DNA of 8,108 nucleotides, from positions 1-8,108 of the forward strand of contig JAWOIO010000005.1 in assembly GCA_046484625.1 (NCBI GenBank), in the 5' to 3' direction. Below, one piece after another: positions 1 to 5,134 of this stretch. The stretch comes from DASUAO01 sp046484625 (GTDB taxonomy: Bacteria > Actinomycetota > Acidimicrobiia > IMCC26256 > PALSA-555). The number at the start of each line of letters is the position of its first letter. Positions within the stretch are counted from its first letter, which is position 1. The notes under the pieces were generated by a model. The model worked only from the letters and a program-made list of their open reading frames with translations. It searched no databases and was not told the DNA's origin. The position numbers and the translations under genes were made by a program.

Positions 1-81
1 GGTGGCCCGGCGTCGGTCACCGCGACCGCGACCGCGGTCGCCGGGGTCGCCGTGACGGCAGTCCCGAGGTTCGCCGGATGA
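1..81 (+). CDS. 3' end of an upstream gene (partial, unidentified)
   Basis: Frame 1 is open from the window edge to a TGA at 79-81 and gives 26 residues ending in AVTAVPRFAG. Almost every codon ends in G or C, whereas the competing frame (that of the next gene) has many T-ending codons, so frame 1 is the better coding candidate. Its TGA overlaps the ATG at 78-80 of the next gene as ATGA, the usual sign of translational coupling in one operon. The peptide is Ala/Val/Thr-rich and too short to identify. From the DUF4430 neighbour one could guess a component of an uptake system, but nothing in the residues shows this. Confidence 0.4.
   Translation, partial: GGPASVTATATAVAGVAVTAVPRFAG
16..56. repeat. 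Nested inverted repeat near the end of the upstream gene
   Basis: Arms at 16-27 (GTCACCGCGACC) and 45-56 (GGTCGCCGTGAC) pair with one mismatch out of 12. Between them lies a perfect 14-bp palindrome at 28-41 (GCGACCGCGGTCGC). The RNA could fold into a very stable GC-rich stem about 20 nt before the next start codon. It may be only a by-product of Thr-Ala and Val-Ala codon runs in the upstream frame, so a regulatory role is unproven. Confidence 0.35.
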
Positions 82-932
82 TGCATGGCGGGCGAGGCCG
101 CCGCCTGGTCGTGCTCGCGCTCGTCGCACTTGCGTCGGGCACCGTGCTCGACTCGACCGACGCCGTCCGTTCGGCCGGCGCCGCCGGCAGCCGCGCGGTC
201 GTCAATATCGGCGGGTCCAACCAGGTGATCAGCTTCGGGAGCACGGTGACCGGACTCCAGGCGTTGCGGATGGTCGCGAGCGTCACAACGGTCGGCTTCG
301 GCGGGACGGGCGAGGCGGTGTGCTCGATCAACGGCGTCGGGAACCCGGCCACGCCCGGCGAGTGCCTCGTCGGTCCGAACGGCGAGTACTGGTCCTACTG
401 GCGCGCGGCACCGGGTGCCGCCGGATGGCAGTACTCGTCGCGCGGTGCCGGTGGGACCACCGTCACCGACGGCTGGGTCGAGGGCTGGCGCTACGGCACG
501 GGTGGTCCACCTCCGTTCACGTCGTTCTGTGCGGTCGCCGGGTGCGCGCCACCGCCGACCGCGCCGCCGCCGCCGCCGACCGCGCAACCCTCGACGGAGG
601 CGCCCACCGTTGCCGGGTCGAGCGCAACCGCGCCCGGCGCGTCGGGCGACGGGACGACATCGCCGTCCGGGAGCGGTCGAGCCGATCCGGGCGCACCCGG
701 CGAAGATTCATCCGGCGAAGATTCATCCGGCGAAGAGGGCTCGACGAGGACTCGGGCGGCGGGCGCAGGCGATCGCGACGAGACCCTGGCTTCGGGGACG
801 TCGTCCCGAGGTGACGGCGACGGCGGATCGTCGCCGATCGGGGTCATGGCGGCGGGAGCGGTGATCGCGGCGCTCGGGGCCGGTGGAGTCGTGCTCCGCC
901 GACGTCGGCGCGCTCCGGTCGCGCCCGGTTGA
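78..932 (+). CDS. Secreted, membrane-anchored DUF4430 / transcobalamin-like domain protein
   Basis: A 284-aa exported protein. Residues 1-36 look like a signal peptide (basic GRGRR, then LVVLALVALASG). Residues about 38-148 match the DUF4430/transcobalamin C-terminal-like pattern: a 'GLQALRMV' segment, Cys82 and Cys96, then YWSYWRA (104-110) and WVEGWRYG (133-140). Cys151 and Cys156 could form a second disulfide. A Pro/Ser/Thr/Gly/Glu-rich linker (157-252) leads to one membrane helix (253-273) and an RRRRR stop-transfer, so the folded domain should sit outside, tethered by its C-terminus. There is no LPxTG sorting signal. The start at 78 overlaps the upstream stop as ATGA, with a weak GAGG at 66-69; Met2 at 81 is an alternative. 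In actinobacteria this domain often accompanies ECF-type importers and alpha/alpha-barrel proteins, so corrinoid or small-ligand capture is a reasonable inference, not a demonstration. Confidence 0.72.
   Translation: MMHGGRGRRLVVLALVALASGTVLDSTDAVRSAGAAGSRAVVNIGGSNQVISFGSTVTGLQALRMVASVTTVGFGGTGEAVCSINGVGNPATPGECLVGPNGEYWSYWRAAPGAAGWQYSSRGAGGTTVTDGWVEGWRYGTGGPPPFTSFCAVAGCAPPPTAPPPPPTAQPSTEAPTVAGSSATAPGASGDGTTSPSGSGRADPGAPGEDSSGEDSSGEEGSTRTRAAGAGDRDETLASGTSSRGDGDGGSSPIGVMAAGAVIAALGAGGVVLRRRRRAPVAPG
697..735 (+). repeat. 15-bp tandem repeat inside the linker of the DUF4430 protein
   Basis: Two identical 15-bp units CCGGCGAAGATTCAT at 697-711 and 712-726 are followed by a 9-bp partial unit at 727-735. 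In frame they encode the repeated acidic pentapeptide SGEDS. The repeat is AT-richer than its surroundings and lies in the disordered Pro/Ser/Glu linker. Copy number can vary by multiples of five residues without breaking the frame. Confidence 0.85.
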
Positions 933-941
933 TCCCCCAAC

Positions 942-956
942 TACCGTGCGGGGATG
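942..956 (+). promoter_or_regulatory. Candidate leaderless promoter (-10 TACCGT) for the methyltransferase
   Basis: TACCGT at 942-947 fits the actinobacterial TANNNT -10 pattern and ends 6 nt before the ATG at 954, which puts the expected transcription start on or next to the start codon. There is no good Shine-Dalgarno at usable distance: GGGG at 950-953 touches the ATG. The methyltransferase may therefore be made from a leaderless mRNA of its own, separately from the upstream gene. No clear -35 box is seen. Confidence 0.4.
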
Positions 957-1865
957 GCGACGCGGACCAGCTCGTTCGGTGCAGGCAAGCGCGAGAGCCA
1001 CGACGCCACCGAGTTCTATGCCCGCTTCGTCGCCCCGGAGATCTCCGACGACGAGACCGTGAACCCGTGTCCGGTCGCCGACACGCTCATCTGCGGCGAT
1101 GCCCGGGACATGCGCGCGGTTCCCGACGACAGCGTCGCCCTCGTCGTCACCTCACCGCCGTACTTCGCCGGGAAGCAGTACGAGCAGGAGCTGGGCGAGG
1201 GTCACATCCCCGCGTCGTACGTCGAGTATCTGCAGATGCTGCGCGATGTCTTCGCCGAGTGCCGCCGGGTCCTCGAGCCGGGGGGGCGGATCGCGGTGAA
1301 CGTCGCCAACCTGGGCCGAAAGCCCTACCGCTCGCTGGCCGGCGACGTGACCCGGATCCTGCAGGACGACCTGGCGCTGCTGTTGCGCGCCGAGATCGTC
1401 TGGAAGAAGGCGAAGGGCGCGTCCGGCTCGATCGCGGTGGGTTCGTACCTCTCGGCGTCGAACCCGGTGGTCCGCGACATCAGCGAGCGGGTGGTGATCG
1501 CGTGCAAGGGGCGCTTCAACCGGGCCATCGCCCGCAAGGAACGGGAGGCCCGGGGCCTCCCGTTCGAGAACACGATCACCAAGGACGAGTTCTTCGAGGC
1601 CACCCTCGACGTGTGGGAGATCCGGCCCGAGTCGGCCCGCCGTATCGGCCACCCGGCGCCGTTCCCGGTCGAGCTGCCCGAACGACTGCTTCGCCTCTAC
1701 ACGTACCGAGGTGACGTGGTCCTCGACCCCTTCATGGGCTCGGGTTCCACGGCGATCGCCGCGATGCGCAACGACCGCCGCTACGTGGGCTACGACACCG
1801 ATCCGGAGTACGTCGAGCTGGCCCGCCTCCGGATCGAGCAGGAGCGCGCGGTAGCGTCGGAGTGA
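954..1865 (+). CDS. Site-specific DNA methyltransferase (beta-order, N4-cytosine or N6-adenine)
   Basis: A 303-aa amino-methyltransferase using S-adenosylmethionine. Catalytic motif IV is TSPPY at residues 66-70, preceded by a LICGDARDM segment (45-53). The SAM-binding motif I is DPFMGSGS at 258-265 near the C-terminus, followed by YVGYDTDPEYVELA (277-290). Motif IV before motif I is the beta arrangement. The middle (about 155-215) would hold the target-recognition residues. SPPY-type motifs occur in both N4-cytosine and N6-adenine enzymes, so the modified base is uncertain. Length is normal for the class and the gene looks intact. No restriction endonuclease lies next to it, so within this window it is an orphan, possibly with a regulatory or housekeeping role. 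It starts 21 bp after the preceding stop, with a possible leaderless promoter of its own. Confidence 0.9.
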   Translation: MATRTSSFGAGKRESHDATEFYARFVAPEISDDETVNPCPVADTLICGDARDMRAVPDDSVALVVTSPPYFAGKQYEQELGEGHIPASYVEYLQMLRDVFAECRRVLEPGGRIAVNVANLGRKPYRSLAGDVTRILQDDLALLLRAEIVWKKAKGASGSIAVGSYLSASNPVVRDISERVVIACKGRFNRAIARKEREARGLPFENTITKDEFFEATLDVWEIRPESARRIGHPAPFPVELPERLLRLYTYRGDVVLDPFMGSGSTAIAAMRNDRRYVGYDTDPEYVELARLRIEQERAVASE

Positions 1866-1873
1866 CCATCATC

Positions 1874-1880
1874 GCGGAGG
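1874..1880 (+). promoter_or_regulatory. Strong Shine-Dalgarno for the 40-codon VOC remnant
   Basis: GCGGAGG at 1874-1880 is a good match to the anti-Shine-Dalgarno and sits 5 nt before the ATG at 1886. It is the clearest ribosome-binding site in the left half of the window, yet it serves only the short glyoxalase remnant. It therefore looks like an intact leftover of the ancestral gene's start region. Confidence 0.6.
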
Positions 1881-1885
1881 TGGCC

Positions 1886-2008
1886 ATGCCCGAACGCACG
1901 AACTACGCCCCCGGGACACCGTCGTGGATCGACCTGGCGACGCCCGACGTCCCCGACCCGCAAGGTGCGATGTTCAACGTGCTCACGTGGACCGAACCGA
2001 CCGACTGA
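1886..2008 (+). pseudogene. VOC/glyoxalase gene remnant: N- and C-termini fused by an in-frame internal deletion
   Basis: A 40-codon reading frame preceded by a strong ribosome-binding site. Residues 1-22 begin MPERTNYAPGTPSWIDLATP, the characteristic start of actinobacterial VOC (glyoxalase/bleomycin-resistance fold) proteins, in which the first beta strand SWxDLATPD normally runs into an 'AxxFYxxLFGW' helix. That helix is missing. Residues 24-33 read DPQGAMFNVL, the typical last strand (ADPxGAxFxV) near the end of such proteins, and the peptide stops seven residues later. The middle of the protein, roughly 200 or more residues in the usual two-domain members, is gone while the frame is kept. 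CCCGAC occurs at 1943-1948 and again at 1952-1957 near the junction and may mark the deletion ends. The product cannot form a VOC fold. It could still be translated, perhaps helping translation of ccdA 15 nt downstream. Confidence 0.7.
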
Positions 2009-2023
2009 ATGTTGGCCGTCTGA

Positions 2024-2809
2024 GTGCTCGCACCGCTGATCGGCGCCGCCCGCGACGCCACGAGTGATCTCTACATCCTCACCGCGTTCGGCGGTGGGGT
2101 GATCTCGTTCCTGTCGCCCTGCGTGCTCCCGATCGTGCCCGGCTATCTGAGCCTCGTCTCGGGGCTCACGCTCGGGGAGATCGAGGCGGGAAGCTCCAAG
2201 GCGCTGCGGCGCATCGCGGTCAACACCGGCCTGTTCGTCCTCGGGTTCACCGTGGTCTTCGTGCTCCTGGGTCTCGCCACGACGGCGGCCGGCAACGCGC
2301 TGTTCGAGAACCAGTCGACGCTCACGCGGATCACCGGCGCGATCGTGCTGCTCATGGCGCTCTACCTCGCCGGGTCGCAGCTGCTCACGGCGCCCGGCCT
2401 CTATCGCGAGTTCCGGTTCCAGCCCCATCTCGAGCGGTTGGGTCCGGTGGCAGCCCCCGTCGCCGGCGTGGCGTTCGGGCTCGGCTGGACCCCGTGCATC
2501 GGCCCGATCCTCGCGACCGTGCTGAACTTCGCGGCACAGGGTCAGGATCTCGGCCGAGCGGCCGTGCTCCTCAGCGCCTACTCACTCGGGCTCGGTCTCT
2601 CGTTCCTCGCGGTCGGGCTCGCCTTTGGTCGCTTCGCAGCTCCGCTCGATTGGGTCAAGCGTCATTCGAAGATGCTCACCCTGGCGTCGGCCGCGGTCCT
2701 CGGCGTGTTCGGGATGATCCTCCTCTTCGACCAGCTCCCCTGGCTGACCGGTCGAATCAGCGAGGGGATGGACGCGATCGGGCTCCGCTGGTTGGTCGAG
2801 ATCGGCTGA
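2024..2809 (+). CDS. ccdA: CcdA/DsbD-family thiol-disulfide transporter (cytochrome c biogenesis protein CcdA)
   Basis: A 261-aa integral membrane protein with about six helices. The family passes electrons from cytoplasmic thioredoxin across the membrane to extracytoplasmic thiol-disulfide partners used in cytochrome c maturation or disulfide repair. The two redox cysteines lie in the expected pseudo-symmetric membrane motifs: FLSPCVLPIVPGYL (Cys33) and GLGWTPCIGPIL (Cys158). Length is that of a stand-alone CcdA; there is no thioredoxin or DsbD N-domain. The start is GTG at 2024, because an in-frame TGA sits immediately before it at 2021-2023. No Shine-Dalgarno is visible, so reinitiation after the upstream frame is possible. 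The usual partners (a TlpA/ResA-type thioredoxin, ResB, CcsA) are not in the window. Its stop directly abuts the stop of the convergent gene. Confidence 0.92.
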   Translation: MLAPLIGAARDATSDLYILTAFGGGVISFLSPCVLPIVPGYLSLVSGLTLGEIEAGSSKALRRIAVNTGLFVLGFTVVFVLLGLATTAAGNALFENQSTLTRITGAIVLLMALYLAGSQLLTAPGLYREFRFQPHLERLGPVAAPVAGVAFGLGWTPCIGPILATVLNFAAQGQDLGRAAVLLSAYSLGLGLSFLAVGLAFGRFAAPLDWVKRHSKMLTLASAAVLGVFGMILLFDQLPWLTGRISEGMDAIGLRWLVEIG

Positions 2810-3958
2810 TCAACCGCCCCCGGCGGGCTTGGCCTTGGGCTTCGCCTTCGCCGGCGCCTTCTTCGCGCCGGCAGCCTTCGCCTTCGTCCCCGCCTTGGCC
2901 GGCGCCTTGGTGGTGGTGGTGGCGGTGGCCGTGGTCCCCGCCTCGGCGGGAGCCGCCGGGATGGCGACCGGCGTCGGTGGAGGAGGCTCGGGACTCGCCG
3001 GCGTCGGTGTCTCCCCGGCGCGTGACGCACGGGTCGCCGCGATCACGAGCGCGCCGATGCCGAACACGGATGCGCCGATCCACACGATCGCGCCGATGCC
3101 GGGGATGAGCGCGGCGGCGCGCAGGATCCCCCATCCCGCGAAGAACGCGCCGAACGCGCTGCGGGGGGCCTTGATGATCGACCGCCCGAGACACAGCGCG
3201 GAGATCACGTACCCCACGGACCAGAGGAGGCTTTGTGCCCCGAGGAACCCCAGGCCGAAGGGGAGCCCGACGAGCGTGGTGATCGCGAGGACCGAGACGA
3301 TCGGGAGCCCGACCGCGACCGCGAGGCCGAGCCCGAGCGACTTCCCGGTGTCGGTTCGTTCGGTGCTCGCGGCTACCTCGAACGCGCGGCGGAAGAGCAG
3401 CAGGAGGAGGAGACCGAGCAGCGCCGTCGACACCGTGACCGCGAGCCAGATGTAGCCGAGGAGGGTGAATCCGATCGCGGTGAAGATGCCGGTGACATCG
3501 ATGTGGTCGACGCTCCCGGTCACCGCTGCGCCGCGCTCGACCCTGGGCTCGTCGGTCGAGGAGACGTCGCCGCGCACCACCGCGCCGTCCACGACGATCG
3601 CGCGCCCGTCGAGGACGACCACGTCACCGTCGACCCGTCCCGAGATCCGGCTGTTGCCGTTGATCACGATGACGTCGCCTTCGACCTGTCCGGAGACCAC
3701 GGCGTTGCCCTTGACGACGAACACGCTCTCGGTCGTGGACCCGGCCACGGTCGCGTTGCCGTCGACGGCGATGACCGCGGTGTCGACGGACTCGCCCTCG
3801 CGCACGAACTGGTTGCCGACACCGATGCGGCGCTTGCCGTCGTCGGGCCGGACCTGCGCGGATGCCGGCGCCGCGACGACCGCCGCCAGAACGCCGACGG
3901 CGAGCGCGACGGCAGCACACCGTCGGGTGAACCTGCGGACCGTTTCCAGCTTCGTCAT
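2810..3958 (-). CDS. Exported bactofilin-like (polymer-forming) membrane protein with histone-H1-like Lys/Ala/Pro tail
   Basis: A 382-aa protein in four parts. Residues 1-34 are a signal peptide (KLETVRRFTRR, a hydrophobic core, then APASA before Gln35). Residues about 45-150 are short beta repeats of the polymer-forming/bactofilin type, with regularly spaced 'V.G...VSGxVxGDVxVxxG' turns suggesting a right-handed beta helix. Residues 158-310 hold roughly four to five membrane helices, Gly/Ala/Leu-rich. Residues 311-382 form a Pro/Thr-rich then Lys/Ala/Pro tail (KAPAKAG, KKAPAKAKPKAKP). The signal peptide would place the beta domain outside the membrane, unlike classical cytoplasmic bactofilins; which side the basic tail occupies depends on the helix count. 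It follows the 124-aa gene by 24 bp, so the two likely share an mRNA. A surface or envelope scaffold role is an inference; no enzymatic motif is seen. Confidence 0.75.
   Translation of the reverse strand: MTKLETVRRFTRRCAAVALAVGVLAAVVAAPASAQVRPDDGKRRIGVGNQFVREGESVDTAVIAVDGNATVAGSTTESVFVVKGNAVVSGQVEGDVIVINGNSRISGRVDGDVVVLDGRAIVVDGAVVRGDVSSTDEPRVERGAAVTGSVDHIDVTGIFTAIGFTLLGYIWLAVTVSTALLGLLLLLLFRRAFEVAASTERTDTGKSLGLGLAVAVGLPIVSVLAITTLVGLPFGLGFLGAQSLLWSVGYVISALCLGRSIIKAPRSAFGAFFAGWGILRAAALIPGIGAIVWIGASVFGIGALVIAATRASRAGETPTPASPEPPPPTPVAIPAAPAEAGTTATATTTTKAPAKAGTKAKAAGAKKAPAKAKPKAKPAGGG
2850..2872. terminator. Possible hairpin terminator of ccdA, inside the convergent gene's tail
   Basis: GCCGGCGC at 2850-2857 and GCGCCGGC at 2865-2872 form a perfect 8-bp stem around the 7-nt loop CTTCTTC, 41 bp past the ccdA stop. 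No U-tract follows. There is no intergenic space between ccdA and the convergent gene, so any ccdA terminator must lie in that gene's coding sequence, and this is the best hairpin seen. It could equally be a chance product of Ala/Lys/Pro codon repeats. Confidence 0.3.
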
Positions 3959-3982
3959 GCGGTGAACCCTACGCGAGTCGCA

Positions 3983-4357
3983 TCACGCGTACTGCTGGTA
4001 CTTCAAGCCGTACTGGTTCATGACGGCGCGACTTTCCTTCATCCGCTGCGTCCACGCGTCGTTGATCGCCTTCCACTCCGGGCCGGTCTTGCCGACCGTC
4101 GCACCGCCGGCGGCCCATGCCTCGTCCTCGTCCTTGGCTCCGGCCTTGGCGATCGCCGCCGTGCCCTTGGCGTAGGCATCGAGGTCGACACCGTCGATCG
4201 GTGCGAACGCGGGATCGTTCGGGTCGAAGCTGTCGGGCGTGAGCCCGGCCTGCATCGAGGCCGCGAGCGCCTCGGCGCTCTGCTGTTGGGCTGCCGCTCC
4301 TGCCGCCAGATCCCCGATGCCACCCATGGCGTCCTTCGCATCCTTGAACCGGCCCAT
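3983..4357 (-). CDS. Conserved-looking small protein of unknown function (124 aa)
   Basis: A 124-aa soluble protein that I do not recognise. There is no signal peptide or membrane segment. The N-terminus (MGRFKDAKDAMGGIGDLAAG) and the Ala/Gln-rich region to residue about 38 look helical. A Pro/Asp-rich middle (TPDSFDPNDPAF, 40-51) is followed by another helical stretch and a Trp/Tyr-containing C-terminus (EWKAINDAW at 93-101, ending GLKYQQYA). Support for a real gene is a good Shine-Dalgarno GAGGAG at 4364-4369, 6 nt upstream of the ATG at 4357, and its place 24 bp before the bactofilin-like gene on the same strand. The two are probably cotranscribed, so this may be a cytoplasmic partner of the membrane scaffold. 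It is divergent from the TetR gene, with 96 bp between them. Confidence 0.7.
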   Translation of the reverse strand: MGRFKDAKDAMGGIGDLAAGAAAQQQSAEALAASMQAGLTPDSFDPNDPAFAPIDGVDLDAYAKGTAAIAKAGAKDEDEAWAAGGATVGKTGPEWKAINDAWTQRMKESRAVMNQYGLKYQQYA

Positions 4358-4363
4358 CTCGTG

Positions 4364-4369
4364 CTCCTC
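4364..4369 (-). promoter_or_regulatory. Shine-Dalgarno of the 124-aa gene
   Basis: On the minus strand GAGGAG (plus-strand CTCCTC at 4364-4369) lies 6 nt before the ATG whose complement ends at 4357. It fixes the start of this otherwise unidentified gene and argues that it is translated. Confidence 0.65.
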
Positions 4370-4439
4370 GCGCTCGTCGTCGGTCGTCGGGAGCAGTCTG
4401 GCCGACCCGGCCGCGTGCTGCTGGCCCTCGCCGGATGAC

Positions 4440-4462
4440 TATCGTGGAGAACGATGTTCTCC
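4440..4462 (+). promoter_or_regulatory. Autoregulatory promoter-operator: -10 TATCGT plus perfect 17-bp palindrome across the tetR start codon
   Basis: GGAGAAC (4446-4452), spacer GAT, GTTCTCC (4456-4462) is a perfect inverted repeat of the kind bound by TetR dimers. It covers the ATG at 4454-4456. TATCGT at 4440-4445 fits the TANNNT -10 pattern and would start transcription at or just before that ATG, giving a leaderless mRNA and an operator centred on the start site. On the other strand GATAGT (complement of 4438-4443) could serve as a -10 for the divergent 124-aa gene, so one operator might control both directions. The AAC/GTT core resembles operators of lipid-related TetR repressors such as KstR, but with a 3-nt spacer where KstR sites have 2 nt. 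Confidence 0.6.
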
Positions 4463-5134
4463 GAGTCGTCTAGCCGCGATCTCCCATGGCGGGAGCGGGC
4501 GCTGGCCCGCTCGCTGGGGGCGCCCCGGGCCCGATCCGTGGAGCGGATCGAGCGCCTGGTCGCGGCGGCGCGCGAACTTGCCAACGAGACCGGCACCGCG
4601 TGCTTCACCGTGCACCAGGTCGCCGAGCGGTCGGGCTTGTCGCTGAAGAGCTTCTACCGGTGCTTCGAGGGAAAGGACGATCTCCTCGTCGCGTTGCTGG
4701 AGGAGGACAGCCGCCTCGGCGCGTCGATCCTCGCCGACATCGTCGATCGCGCATCCGAGCCGGAAGCACGGCTGGAGGCCTATGTCACCGGGGTGTTCGC
4801 GTTGCTGACGCACGAGGGGGCGCTCGGCTACGCGGGTGTCCTCGTGCGCGAACACCGGCGTCTGTCGGAGGCGCACCCCGACGAGCTCGCCCGAGCCATC
4901 GCGCCCATGATCGACGTGCTCGTCGCCCAGGTCTCGGCTGCCGCGGACGCGGGCGTCGTCTCGAGCGACGACCCGACCCGAGATGCCGCGACGATCTTCG
5001 CTCTGGTGCTCGAGGGGATCCACGACGTCGCGCTCGGTCGCGTCGAGGCGCTCGAGCAGGCCGAATACCTCTGGCGCTTCTGCCGAGCCGCGCTGCGCGG
5101 CGACCGTTTCGTACCCGACCCGGAGACACGATGA
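4454..5134 (+). CDS. TetR/AcrR-family transcriptional regulator
   Basis: A 226-aa DNA-binding protein. The N-terminal helix-turn-helix is clear: residues 51-71 read FTVHQVAERSGLSLKSFYRC, followed by FEGKDDLLVALLEE (71-84), the standard TetR 'FxxKxxLLxAxxE' continuation. Residues about 85-226 form the helical ligand-binding and dimerisation part, which is too variable to predict a ligand. The first 28 residues are an Arg-rich extension before helix 1 (ERIERLVAAARELANETG). The ATG at 4454 is chosen because the 17-bp palindrome and a TANNNT box sit on it; GGAG at 4446-4449 is a poor, close ribosome-binding site. The stop overlaps the P450 start as ATGA, so the two are translationally coupled. 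This makes the regulator the likely controller of the P450 and of its own expression. Confidence 0.93.
   Translation: MFSESSSRDLPWRERALARSLGAPRARSVERIERLVAAARELANETGTACFTVHQVAERSGLSLKSFYRCFEGKDDLLVALLEEDSRLGASILADIVDRASEPEARLEAYVTGVFALLTHEGALGYAGVLVREHRRLSEAHPDELARAIAPMIDVLVAQVSAAADAGVVSSDDPTRDAATIFALVLEGIHDVALGRVEALEQAEYLWRFCRAALRGDRFVPDPETR

Noticed and set aside
932..955. ATCCCC...GGGGAT inverted repeat between the DUF4430 gene and the methyltransferase as a terminator
   Set aside because: The stem is only 6 bp, has a 12-nt loop, no U-tract, and its right arm includes the methyltransferase start codon. Coincidence with the promoter region is more likely.
3233..4438. Plus-strand 401-codon frame opposite the bactofilin-like and 124-aa genes
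   Set aside because: It is rich in Asp/Arg/Val/His as expected of an antisense shadow, has no motif, and the minus strand has a signal peptide, membrane helices and a ribosome-binding site.
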